From: Oscillospiraceae bacterium CM
GTDB lineage: Bacteria; Bacillota; Clostridia; Oscillospirales; Oscillospiraceae
Length of the DNA: 64,000 bases
Assembly (NCBI GenBank): GCA_022870705.1
Contig: CP072107.1
Span: 310,001 to 374,000, forward strand
Direction of reading: 5' to 3'
Shown here: piece by piece, positions 8,672 to 16,089 of the stretch
How the letters are laid out: each line of letters opens with the position of its first letter
Numbering within the stretch: position 1 is the stretch's first letter
Notes under the pieces: model-generated
The model's input: only the letters and a program-made list of their open reading frames with translations
What the model was told of the DNA's origin: nothing
Database searches by the model: none
Program-made: the position numbers and the translations under genes

Positions 8672-9652
8672 TCAGCCAATGAATTTTCTATGCGCCAGCT
8701 TTACGTTCTGCTGCTTGACCATTGCATAGTGCATGGTCGTATCGATCTTTTGATGCCCTAAGAGCTGCTGGACTTGCTCGATGGGCATTCCTTTGTCTAT
8801 GGCTGTCGTAGCCAGTGTTCGCCGGAACTTGTGAGGATGTACCTTTGGCATATTGAGACTTTTTCCCAGCTCGCGCAGCCTTGTTTCTACGCCTCCGATC
8901 ATGAGCCTTTCATGAGGCGCATTCAAAGAGACAAATAAAGCTGGGTTGCTGTCCGTCCGGCTGTTCAGGTAGTCTTGCAAGTGGATCTTCGTCCTGGCAT
9001 CGAAGTACACGAGCCGTTCCTTATTTCCCTTGCCAAAGACTACGCATTCACGCTCTGCGAAGTTGATGTCCTCACGGTTGAGAGTGACCATTTCGCCGAC
9101 GCGCATACCGGATGATGCAAGCAGATCAATGATTGCCAAGTCTCTCTCGGTGGTGGAGTGATCCCGCATAAGCTCCAAAGCTTCATCCGTGTAGGTGTCC
9201 TTGACCATTTTGCCGGTCTTGACCTTGTGTATCCTGCGTACAGGACTTTTCACAATGAAATCCTCATCCTCAAGCCAAGAAAAGAAGCTGGACAGGATGC
9301 GCCGGATGTTATCAATCGTCACCTTGCTCGACTTGCGGCGGCATTGATATTCAGTAAGATACCTTCTGAGGTCTTCCGTCATGATCCGCTGCGGGGGCTT
9401 GCCTATATCTGAAACCATTGCCTCAATCGTGTTGAGGTAGTAGTTCAGCGTCTTCTCTGAGCATCCTTCTATCCTCTTAGCCGAGATGAATGCCTCAATA
9501 GCTTTATCCTCGGATGGAGTATGGCACTCTTCCGCGCTGATGTTCAAGCCGCTTAACGTCTTTGATAGAACGTCCTGAAGCCTCAGCAGTTGCTCGTTGT
9601 TGAGATAGGGCAGCATTTGCCTTTCAATCTCATTGATCAGTTCTTCCTTCAT
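8672..9652 (-). CDS. Tyrosine recombinase, likely HsdS invertase
   Basis: A 326-residue XerC/D-like recombinase. A SAM-like core-binding domain covers about residues 50-135. The catalytic domain has ASSGMRVGEM (first Arg, near 176), HPHKFRRTLA (HxxR, near 270) and LLGHQKIDTTMHYA ending in the nucleophile Tyr near 310. It lies between two hsdS loci bordered by inverted repeats, the arrangement known from phase-variable type I systems in streptococci and Bacteroides, so it is the obvious candidate to drive inversion. Its start is preceded by AAAGGAGA. An imperfect palindrome at about 9711-9731 lies in its leader. Confidence 0.92.
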   Translation of the reverse strand: MKEELINEIERQMLPYLNNEQLLRLQDVLSKTLSGLNISAEECHTPSEDKAIEAFISAKRIEGCSEKTLNYYLNTIEAMVSDIGKPPQRIMTEDLRRYLTEYQCRRKSSKVTIDNIRRILSSFFSWLEDEDFIVKSPVRRIHKVKTGKMVKDTYTDEALELMRDHSTTERDLAIIDLLASSGMRVGEMVTLNREDINFAERECVVFGKGNKERLVYFDARTKIHLQDYLNSRTDSNPALFVSLNAPHERLMIGGVETRLRELGKSLNMPKVHPHKFRRTLATTAIDKGMPIEQVQQLLGHQKIDTTMHYAMVKQQNVKLAHRKFIG

Positions 9653-9710
9653 CGTCGTGTCTCCTTTGTATTCAAGAGAACGACTTTCAGTGGCAGTCCC
9701 TTTGTGATAA

Positions 9711-9731
9711 CTCTCGCCACTGGTGAGAGTC
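9711..9731. repeat. Imperfect palindrome upstream of recombinase
   Basis: A 21-nt near-palindrome with outer arms ACTCTC and GAGAGT, lying between the recombinase start and inversion site C. It could be an accessory or regulatory site for the recombinase; this is inferred from symmetry and position only. Confidence 0.35.
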
Positions 9732-9735
9732 TGAG

Positions 9736-10392
9736 GTAAATGATAATTTAGTTGACTCTCTATGCACCGTTTATCGTGAACGGTTTTACGGTGAGCAAGA
9801 CTCTTTCGAGAAGCACGCTCTCAAAGAATTGTGCAGCAAAATCGGAAGCGGGGCAACACCTAAAGGTGGAAAACAAGGGTATTCCGAATCAGGCATATCT
9901 TTGATTCGTAGCACAAACGTATTAGATTACTCATTTTCGTATTCTGACCTTGCTCATATTTCTGATGAACAAGCAGATGTCCTTTTGAATGTGGAAGTCT
10001 CTGCTCATGATGTTTTGTTCAACATCACTGGGGTATCGGTTGCCCGATGCTGTATGGTTCCAGAGGATGTATTGCCAGCGCGAGTTAATCAGCATGTCAT
10101 GATAGTTCGTCCGATTCAGGGCTGTGAAATGAGCTATTACATAATGTGTACGCTTTGTTCCACAGATTACAAGGCGCGGTTGCTGGGAATAGGTCAATCC
10201 GGTTCGACGCGAGAGGCGATAAACAAACAAGAGCTTGAATCATTTGTTATTCCCGTTCCAAGCATCAATGATATTAAGTCATTTGGGCGCTTAGCTGACA
10301 GCCTCTATAAAGAGATCGCCAAGAACAACAATGAGATTAGGGCTTTGAATGACATGCAAAGTGTGCTGTTATCCAACCTCTCAAGCCGCTAA
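9736..10392 (+). pseudogene. hsdS: Inverted, headless hsdS second-half cassette
   Basis: The open frame begins inside site C as VNDNLVDSLC and runs to a stop inside site D. It encodes the second target recognition domain and C-terminal helix of an HsdS (GSGATPKGGK near its start; NEIRALNDMQSVLLSNLSSR at the end). It has no proper start, and it points against every other gene of the operon. If 9737-10405 were inverted, the codons AAT GAT AAT TTA of the two repeats would join in frame, extending the upstream half-gene into a full HsdS of about 385 residues. I therefore read it as a stored cassette, not a decayed gene. Confidence 0.88.
9737..9751. repeat. hsdS inversion site C
   Basis: A 15-nt copy of the shared core TAAATGATAATTTAG, in the same orientation as site A and opposite to sites B and D. 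It marks the 5' border of the silent second-half cassette. The flanks differ from the other three copies, so 15 nt may be close to the minimal crossover core. Confidence 0.82.
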
Positions 10393-10905
10393 ATTATCAT
10401 TTATCTTCCGTTTAAGCTCAATCCTTTCCGTAATAGCCTTGTAGCTCTGAACAATTCGCATTTGTTCATCGTAAGGAAGAACCGGCACCTCAATTCTGCA
10501 AAAATCGTCCCATGTAATGCCGCCTCTTACGCTGCCATCGGTCTTGAGCCAGCACATGCGATCGAACTCTGGGCGGCGAAACCACATCATCAGGAATTCG
10601 TCGTTCATCACCGACTTGTCTGTTATCTCAAATATGAAGTAAGCGGGTGACACAATAGCCGGTGAGCTTTCCGTATAGAGTGCAACAGGCAAGCGTTCAT
10701 CGCGTCCAACGTGCATAGGATTACAAGCAAAGCGTCCCTGTGTAATCAGCTTGTACTTGCTCAAATCTGTTCCAATCACATTGGCGACTGACGGCATAAA
10801 GAATTTGTCGATGTTAATACCCAATACTCGGTCTGACAGCATTGCGCCGTTTCGCTCATCAACAAGCTGGATGTGATTGCCCAAGAGGTCATAGTTCGAT
10901 TTCAT
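10381..10905 (-). CDS. hsdS: HsdS first half, truncated by inversion
   Basis: 174 residues containing only the first target recognition domain and the spacer ITERIELKRKINDNLAA, then a stop just beyond site D. It is aligned colinearly with the first half of the intact copy (IGTDLSKYK / IGTDFTKYK-like, W..RPEFDR), but its recognition sequence is clearly different. The ATG overlaps the end of hsdM by 17 nt and uses an AAGGAG inside hsdM, so this is the primary expression position for specificity. In the present state it makes a half-subunit, which might pair as a dimer or be inactive. Confidence 0.9.
   Translation of the reverse strand: MKSNYDLLGNHIQLVDERNGAMLSDRVLGINIDKFFMPSVANVIGTDLSKYKLITQGRFACNPMHVGRDERLPVALYTESSPAIVSPAYFIFEITDKSVMNDEFLMMWFRRPEFDRMCWLKTDGSVRGGITWDDFCRIEVPVLPYDEQMRIVQSYKAITERIELKRKINDNLAA
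10383..10405. repeat. hsdS inversion site D
   Basis: A copy in the orientation of site B. It contains the stop codon of the plus-strand cassette and also codes for INDNLAA of the minus-strand half-gene. It is identical over 23 nt to site A in opposite orientation. Confidence 0.88.
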
Positions 10906-12460
10906 ATCCCAGCTCCTTAAATACTGTCAGCAACGATGCTTTTGATGCTTCCTCCGCGACAAGAAGTTCTTTTAATTCTGCTTGCAGCGACTTCATCTTT
11001 GTATCAAAGTCGATGTTCTCATCACGGTTGATGAACTCGATATAACGGCTCGGAACAAGCGTAAATCCCTTTTCTTTTACCTCATCAAAGGAAGCACTGT
11101 GGCAGAACTCAGGAACATCCTTATATGTTTCCTCAAAGCCTTCCTGCTGCCAGCTATGGTACACCGCAGTTACCTTTGCACGATCCTCTTCCGTCAGCTC
11201 AATGTATTTCTTTTCAAACGGGCTGCCCATCTGCCGCAAGTCCATGAAGAGGATTTCCTTTTCTCTGTTGCGGTAGCGTTTCGTCTGCCCGTTCTGCTCG
11301 ACGACACGAGCCTTCTTGTTCTTGTTCAGGATCCAAAGCGTTACACTGATGTCGGTGGTATAGAACAAGCTGCGAGGAAGAATAACGATTGCTTCTACAA
11401 GGTTGTTCTCGATAAGCTGCTTTCTGACTTTCAGTTCAGTCCCATCGTCAGACAGTGCGCCGTTGGCAAGCAGGAAACCGGCAACACCGTTTTGAGACAG
11501 CTTCGACACGATGTTCAGAATCCACCCGTAGTTCGCATTGCTTGTCGGAGGAACTTCGTAGCCGTTCCAGCGCGGATCGTCAATAAGCTCATTATCGGCT
11601 CTCCATTCTTTCTGATTGAAAGGCGGATTCGCCATTATAAAGTCTGCCTTGAGGTCTTTATGCTGGTCGTTTGAAAAAGTGTTTGCAGCCATCTCTCCGA
11701 GGTTTGCAGATATGCCTCGAATTGCCAAGTTCATCTTCGCCAGCTTGTAGGTCGTGTTGGTATACTCCTGACCATAGATGGACACTTTTCTCTTGTTACC
11801 GCTGTGAGCCTCAACAAAGCGGATGGACTGGACAAACATGCCGCCTGAGCCGCAGCAGGGATCGTAGAGTACGCCATCGTAAGGCTCAATCATTTCGGCA
11901 ATCAGATTGACGATGCACTTGGGCGTATAGAATTCGCCCTTGCCTTTACCTTCTGCAAGGGCAAACTTTCCGAGAAAGTATTCGTAGACCCGCCCGATTA
12001 TATCGTTCTCTTTGTCGCTGGTGTTGATCTTATCAACCTCATCGAGCAGAGATGCAAGCTTCGTAGTATCTATGTGAAGGCGCGAGTAGTAGTTGTCGGG
12101 AAGAGCGCCCTTCAAAGCAGGATTGACCTTTTCAATCGTAAAGAGCGCCGTATCAATCTTGAGCGCAATGTCGTCCTGTTTTGCGTTCTCCATGATGAAT
12201 GACCAACGGCTTTCAGGCGGAAGATAGAACACATTGTCCTGCGTATAGAAGGCTATACGGTCAACGTGTTTTTCACCATATTTTTCGGTGATGATTCTTC
12301 GCTGCGCTTCAAACTTATCACTTGCAAACTTTAGAAAGAACAAACTCAGAACAACATGCTTATACTCTGCTGGCTCAACAGACCCTCGCAGCTTGTCCGC
12401 AGATTTCCATAGAGCTTCTTCCATAGAGGCTTCTTTTTTTTGCTTTATTGCTTTTGCCAT
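10889..12460 (-). CDS. hsdM: Type I DNA methyltransferase HsdM
   Basis: The N6-adenine methyltransferase subunit, 523 residues. An N-terminal helical HsdM_N domain covers about residues 8-140. The catalytic domain follows, with GEFYTPKCIV near 180, the SAM-binding YDPCCGSGGMF near 205 and the catalytic IMANPPFN near 280. With two HsdS subunits it modifies the host site; with HsdR it restricts foreign DNA. It is first in the restriction genes, downstream of the riboswitch and the HTH gene, and overlaps the switchable hsdS. The start has a GGGGG-type ribosome binding site. Confidence 0.97.
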   Translation of the reverse strand: MAKAIKQKKEASMEEALWKSADKLRGSVEPAEYKHVVLSLFFLKFASDKFEAQRRIITEKYGEKHVDRIAFYTQDNVFYLPPESRWSFIMENAKQDDIALKIDTALFTIEKVNPALKGALPDNYYSRLHIDTTKLASLLDEVDKINTSDKENDIIGRVYEYFLGKFALAEGKGKGEFYTPKCIVNLIAEMIEPYDGVLYDPCCGSGGMFVQSIRFVEAHSGNKRKVSIYGQEYTNTTYKLAKMNLAIRGISANLGEMAANTFSNDQHKDLKADFIMANPPFNQKEWRADNELIDDPRWNGYEVPPTSNANYGWILNIVSKLSQNGVAGFLLANGALSDDGTELKVRKQLIENNLVEAIVILPRSLFYTTDISVTLWILNKNKKARVVEQNGQTKRYRNREKEILFMDLRQMGSPFEKKYIELTEEDRAKVTAVYHSWQQEGFEETYKDVPEFCHSASFDEVKEKGFTLVPSRYIEFINRDENIDFDTKMKSLQAELKELLVAEEASKASLLTVFKELGYEIEL

Positions 12461-12557
12461 AATATATCCCCCGACCAGTCAGATTGTTTTTTATATCCCA
12501 TAGATGCCACATCTTCAGTGTACATGATAAAGCACAAGCTGTCCTATACTCTGTACA

Positions 12558-12752
12558 CTAATCGCCAAATTGCCTTTTTCGTTCTTTCCTGGCATCCGCA
12601 GGTTTTTCTGCATCTTTGGGGATAGCCCACGCTTTCCCGAACTTTGTTAGTCCGGGGATTCTGTCCGTATTGCACAACACTTGAACGCGGCGGCGGGTAA
12701 TTCCCCATCTTTTTGCGGCCTCGGCGATAGAAATGTAATCCATACTGTTCAC
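12558..12752 (-). CDS. Small HTH DNA-binding protein (excisionase-like)
   Basis: A 64-residue protein with a single MerR/excisionase-type helix-turn-helix: ISIAEAAKRWGITRRRVQVL near residues 7-26, then a short wing and a basic tail ending ADARKERKRQFGD. Proteins of this kind act as recombination directionality factors or small regulators. The longer frame starting at 12762 is in another phase and is a shadow. The gene lies directly downstream of a cyclic-di-GMP riboswitch with a terminator, and 98 bp upstream of hsdM, so it could connect c-di-GMP to recombination or to restriction gene expression. Confidence 0.78.
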   Translation of the reverse strand: MNSMDYISIAEAAKRWGITRRRVQVLCNTDRIPGLTKFGKAWAIPKDAEKPADARKERKRQFGD

Positions 12753-12767
12753 CCCACGTCATTATAC

Positions 12768-12794
12768 AAAAACAGCCCTACAAAGCGTAGGGCG
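12768..12794 (-). terminator. Riboswitch expression-platform terminator
   Basis: The minus-strand stem GCCCTAC / GTAGGGC with loop GCTTT is followed by GTTTTTGT. It lies immediately after the c-di-GMP aptamer and before the HTH gene start, where a transcriptional switch is expected. Confidence 0.8.
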
Positions 12795-12799
12795 TTCCA

Positions 12800-12880
12800 T
12801 TTATAGCTGGCTGCCATCCAAACGGTACAGGCCCTTGTAGCTTTGCGCCGCCGTCTTTCGACGGTTTTGCCAAAAATACG
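12800..12880 (-). promoter_or_regulatory. Cyclic-di-GMP-I (GEMM) riboswitch aptamer
   Basis: On the minus strand the characteristic pieces occur in order: GGCAAAACC, a stem ACCGTC-GAAA-GACGG with GNRA tetraloop, GCGCAAAGCTAC, GGGCCT, then ATGGCAGCCAGCTA as the tetraloop-receptor side. These match what I know of the class-I c-di-GMP riboswitch. A terminator hairpin follows within 10 nt and a good promoter precedes it. It probably controls read-through into the 64-residue HTH gene, and possibly hsdM. Whether binding turns expression on or off cannot be read by eye. Confidence 0.87.
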
Positions 12881-12890
12881 ATTTTTAATT

Positions 12891-12919
12891 AGTATATACC
12901 ATTTGGCGAATAGATGCAA
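12891..12919 (-). promoter_or_regulatory. Sigma-A type promoter of riboswitch transcript
   Basis: On the minus strand, TTGCAT (12914-12919) and TATACT (12891-12896) are separated by 17 bp, and the c-di-GMP aptamer starts about 10 nt downstream. Confidence 0.65.
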
Positions 12920-12942
12920 TGAGGAACTTAACTTCTGTATTC

Positions 12943-13185
12943 TTATTGCTTCCGCCTTTGTTTGCGAACAACATCGGCTGTATATGCGATGAGCTCTTCT
13001 GGCGTCGGAATATCACCTTCACACGGGATGCTGCGCCAATATTCCTTGACTTTGGGATCTGAGCTCACGAGGCCATTTATCATGGACACCTTTATTTGAA
13101 GACGGACTTCCTCTACCGTTGTATGATTCTCTTTTGCAATTCGTTCAATGGCTTTCGCTGCTATCTCTATCTTTTTCTTACCCAT
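12943..13185 (-). CDS. Conserved-looking small protein, function unknown
   Basis: An 80-residue, mainly helical protein, KKKIEIAAKAIERIAKEN near the start, then TTVEEVRLQIKVSM and a C-terminal RSIPCEGDIPTPEELIAY. It resembles small clostridial proteins found in mobile elements (my recollection; no family name is certain). It lies 12 bp after the SLOG gene on the same strand and upstream of the riboswitch promoter. No function is inferred. Confidence 0.65.
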   Translation of the reverse strand: MGKKKIEIAAKAIERIAKENHTTVEEVRLQIKVSMINGLVSSDPKVKEYWRSIPCEGDIPTPEELIAYTADVVRKQRRKQ

Positions 13186-13197
13186 ATTGCATCTCCC

Positions 13198-13665
13198 TTA
13201 TGCCAGGTTAACTATTTTAATGCCAGACCTTCTTGCATAGTCAACCGTATATGCCGTCCCACCCTTACTTTCGCTTAAGTAGCAGACACAGGCGCTGCTA
13301 TTGTCTACCAAATGGCGATTGCGCTTGAGCATGCAGCCTCTTGTATAATCCTCTGAGGTGTAAACGACTTTATTACATCGTTGTTTGATATCCTTATATA
13401 TTGCGATATCCTCCTTTTCCCAACCGCGAGTTTGTGTTTTGCACGGCAGCACAAGAATGAGTTTTATTTGCGGACATGACTGTTGTAAAGTTAAGACTGT
13501 CTTTGCGGCAATCGTATCAAATCCGAGAGCACCTCCTGCGCCAAAATAAAGATAGCCTTGGTCAATCAGTTTAATAAGTTCCGTCTTTAGCCGCTCTGCA
13601 ATCTCAACAGACTGCATGGGCGGTATTTTTCTATGCCCAGTAAAGCAACAAGTTCGTTCTTTCAT
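13198..13665 (-). CDS. SLOG-family nucleotide-binding protein (DUF1273/YpsA-like)
   Basis: 155 residues from the ATG at 13665 (MKERTCCFTGHRKI), preceded by GAGAGG; the longer frame lacks a site. The FTGHRKI motif and YFGAGGALGFDTIAAKTVL near residue 50 are typical of the YpsA/DUF1273 group of the SLOG superfamily, which bind nucleotide-derived ligands. SLOG proteins are frequent in defence and mobile contexts and in sensing of nucleotide signals. It is divergent from an XRE regulator, with a shared inverted repeat between them. Confidence 0.85.
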   Translation of the reverse strand: MKERTCCFTGHRKIPPMQSVEIAERLKTELIKLIDQGYLYFGAGGALGFDTIAAKTVLTLQQSCPQIKLILVLPCKTQTRGWEKEDIAIYKDIKQRCNKVVYTSEDYTRGCMLKRNRHLVDNSSACVCYLSESKGGTAYTVDYARRSGIKIVNLA

Positions 13666-13680
13666 CTTGACCTCTCGAAA

Positions 13681-13756
13681 ATTGACCAGTATCGCGGACA
13701 ATACTTAACGAAATGATATCATACAATATTTATAGTTGCAACCAATACTGGTCAAT
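13681..13756. promoter_or_regulatory. Divergent promoter region with 12-bp operator pair
   Basis: ATTGACCAGTAT at 13681-13692 and its exact reverse complement ATACTGGTCAAT at 13745-13756 bracket the AT-rich gap between the SLOG gene and the XRE gene. Related half-sites (CAATACTT, AGTATTG) lie nearby. This arrangement suggests that the XRE protein binds here and controls both directions. Confidence 0.7.
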
Positions 13757-13780
13757 CATAGTATTGAGGGAGGTAGCAGT

Positions 13781-14023
13781 GTGGAGCAAAAAATACGGCG
13801 TGACCGCAACATGGGCGACAACCTCAGAAGGCTAAGAGATGCAAGCGGCTTGTCTCAGGAGAAGCTCTGCGCTGAGCTTCAGCGTCGAGGTTGTGACATT
13901 GCAAGAAGCTGCTATGCGAAGTATGAAGCAGGCGAATTGAATATTCGCGCCAGCGTAATAATTGAACTCAAGAAAATCTACGGCTGCACCTTTGACGATT
14001 TTTTCTTTGGGCTCGACAAATGA
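13781..14023 (+). CDS. XRE-family transcriptional regulator
   Basis: 80 residues from a GTG at 13781, seven bases after GAGGGAGG; the ATG at 13736 lies inside the operator and lacks a ribosome binding site. The HTH spans about residues 12-65: MGDNLRRLRDASGLSQEKLC, then RSCYAKYEAGELNIRAS. It probably represses its own promoter and the divergent SLOG gene through the 12-bp inverted repeat. It could be the substrate of the ImmA-like peptidase at 534-869, though the two genes are far apart. Confidence 0.85.
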   Translation: MEQKIRRDRNMGDNLRRLRDASGLSQEKLCAELQRRGCDIARSCYAKYEAGELNIRASVIIELKKIYGCTFDDFFFGLDK

Positions 14024-14290
14024 CTGGGCAGCTCGTTAGCTTGTATCTCTATTTGTTTAAACTGGTTCCAAAGTCAAGGACAGTTTTCTGACAGTTATTT
14101 CAAGGCAAAATCATATTTATTTGCTAAAAAAGCGCAAACACAGCATGGCCGCCGCATATGCGCCGACCGTGCTGTGTTTATAGGTGGGGTGTTCTTGATG
14201 TTAGTAAATTTACCGCAATTAAATCTGCAAAGCAGTCGGCGGGTTCACACATTCCTTTACCGACGGGCACCTGTCAGCAGATTACTTTTG
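14024..14290. other. Intergenic region, left end of transposon-like unit
   Basis: No gene is seen. It holds the candidate terminal repeat at 14076-14093 and the terminator at 14126-14179 of the three-gene transposon-like unit. Confidence 0.6.
14126..14179 (-). terminator. Terminator after transposase genes
   Basis: A stem of 10 bp (AAACACAGCA with TGCTGTGTTT) is extended by GC pairs around CGCATATGCG. On the minus strand it is followed by a run of six T. It ends the leftward transposase transcript. Confidence 0.7.
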
Positions 14291-15601
14291 TTAGAAAAGC
14301 TCTCGCATATCATAAATATAGGCAAGCTCCGGATATCTGATCCAGCTTTGTCCACAGCTTAGTTCTGCGATAAGATTAGCCGATGCCGACAGTAGGTAGC
14401 TTTGTGCTCGTTTTGCCTTTTCAAGCACTTCTTTCAAATGAGTAACTTGTAACATGGCAGTTTTCTTGGAGCGTGTCCACTTTGATATTTCACGCTGCAA
14501 AATACGCTGATCCCTTGCTACAACCATCGTGGGATTTTTTATGATTTTCTGTGCTACTTCCCGTTTCCGTGCATTAGCAGCTCTTGCTTTGCTGCTTTTC
14601 TCCGCTGCCGCATTGAGCCGTGCCGTTACTAAGGTCCCAATCGGCATAAGCTCTGTCGCTTTGATGCCGTAGTAGTTGTCCATAGGGTAAATCCCGGTGG
14701 TAATGTATGTATAGTATTCAGACGGTGTCAGTCCCGCAAGGGCATATTGATAGTGCTCATCATTGTAAGCGCCTATGTAGCCGGTAACCATGCGTTTGGC
14801 AGTCTCCGCATCCGGGCAGAGTGCTATTAAATCGAGCATCTCGCATTTCATTCGACCGAAGAATGATTCCATGGGTGCGTTGTCCTGCGAATTTCCCCTG
14901 CCGGAAACAGATTGAACAAACCCATCGTCTGTTAGCAGTGTCTGAAAGGTTGTGGAAAGATATTGAGACCCCTGGTCGCTGTGGATCACGCATTGGGCGT
15001 CATGCAATTCTTTGCCATGCTTCTCCATCATGGCGTTGTAAGCATTTTTCACAAGCTCTACTGTCATACGGGTGTCAATATCGTGCCCAAGAATTTCTTT
15101 CGTGTAAGCATCTCTAAAGGCGCAAAGATAGATGGGTGTGCGAGCAAAACCATAGTAGAGATAGGTAATATCGGTCAAGATGACTTTTCGAGGGCCAATG
15201 TAGAAGTTTTGATTTACCCTATTTTCCGGGGAGGCACACTCGTGATCATGGGTTGCCTGATGCTTGTAGGCATCCTTTTTTGGTTTGTTTGCCGCAAGGT
15301 TCATTTCTTTCATGAGCGTCCGGCAACGCTTCACGCTGATGCTGATATTGAAATCCCGCCACATATAGGTCTGAAAAGTCCGCTTTCCCGGGACAAAGCC
15401 CAATTTTCTCACGATTTGCCGAAACTTCTCTTTTAATTCATTTCGGCTTTCCTGTTTTGCCACGCGGGAACCCTTCGTATCTTTCTGACGTTCAATCCAT
15501 GAATAGTAGCCGGAACGTGACACGCCAAACATACACAGGCACTGCGTAGTGGACAAGCCGTCCTTTTTCCCAGCTTGCCGACCAATAAAAGCGTCTGCCA
15601 T
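14291..15601 (-). CDS. IS3-type DDE transposase with C-terminal extension
   Basis: 436 residues. After a short helical region with SRSGYYSWIERQ near residue 30 comes the HTH_21-like segment, then the rve catalytic core. Candidate DDE residues are in ILTDITYL near 142, VIHSDQGSQYLS near 208 and NAPMESFFGRMK near 244. About 130 basic, lysine-rich residues follow the usual end of an IS3 OrfB (YNDEHYQYALAGLTPSEYY), which is unusual and may be a DNA-binding tail. It is third in the unit, 17 bp after the 148-residue gene. Confidence 0.88.
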   Translation of the reverse strand: MADAFIGRQAGKKDGLSTTQCLCMFGVSRSGYYSWIERQKDTKGSRVAKQESRNELKEKFRQIVRKLGFVPGKRTFQTYMWRDFNISISVKRCRTLMKEMNLAANKPKKDAYKHQATHDHECASPENRVNQNFYIGPRKVILTDITYLYYGFARTPIYLCAFRDAYTKEILGHDIDTRMTVELVKNAYNAMMEKHGKELHDAQCVIHSDQGSQYLSTTFQTLLTDDGFVQSVSGRGNSQDNAPMESFFGRMKCEMLDLIALCPDAETAKRMVTGYIGAYNDEHYQYALAGLTPSEYYTYITTGIYPMDNYYGIKATELMPIGTLVTARLNAAAEKSSKARAANARKREVAQKIIKNPTMVVARDQRILQREISKWTRSKKTAMLQVTHLKEVLEKAKRAQSYLLSASANLIAELSCGQSWIRYPELAYIYDMRELF

Positions 15602-15618
15602 TTGAAATCTGTCTGCAT

Positions 15619-16065
15619 TTACGTTTTCGGATTCGATGATATAGTCATGTCCGCCAATGCGGATTGGAGTTTTTTTTGAGCAGAAACCAGCTCCTCTAAA
15701 TAGAAGTTTCTTGCCTTTAAGTAAGCCAATTCTTCCAATGGAGACATAGCTCCCATGGCCTCTCTGGGTACGGAGCCATCGTAGCTGGAAGGGTTTACGG
15801 TAAACAGCCGTTCCTCACGAGCCATCTGCATCGCACGTTTTCCCGCTGAATTGGCTCGATCCTCTCCAAGGACAGCGGTGGAAAAGCCGAGACTGTTATA
15901 TGCCGCCACGTAGGTCATGTGTTCCTCGGATATTTTTTTATACATGGCCACGTAAAAATCCTTTGTGTAGATCATATCGCGGCCTCTAAAGTCCTTCAAG
16001 AATGGATTGTCCAGAAATGGTCTAATCTCATCTGAAGGCTGTTTTCTTATCTGATTTTGTTTCAT
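15619..16065 (-). CDS. Transposon-associated small protein (OrfA-like?)
   Basis: 148 residues, charged and helical. The middle reads as a possible HTH (MTYVAAYNSLGFSTAVLGED) and the end as a coiled-coil-like stretch (SPLEELAYLKARNFYLEELV) that recalls the leucine zipper of IS3 OrfA proteins. It is placed directly before an OrfB-like transposase, but there is no frameshift overlap. It may supply DNA binding for the 436-residue transposase. Confidence 0.65.
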   Translation of the reverse strand: MKQNQIRKQPSDEIRPFLDNPFLKDFRGRDMIYTKDFYVAMYKKISEEHMTYVAAYNSLGFSTAVLGEDRANSAGKRAMQMAREERLFTVNPSSYDGSVPREAMGAMSPLEELAYLKARNFYLEELVSAQKKLQSALADMTISSNPKT

Positions 16066-16089
16066 AACAGCAGCCTCCCATCGCTTTTC

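Noticed and set aside
9829-10905. Reading the two hsdS fragments as ordinary decay
   Set aside because: Both halves are open and end exactly at matching inverted repeats, and would join in frame after inversion. That is better explained by switching.
12544-12762. Alternative 72-codon frame over the small HTH gene
   Set aside because: The 64-residue frame has the HTH motif and a ribosome binding site; the other frame has neither.
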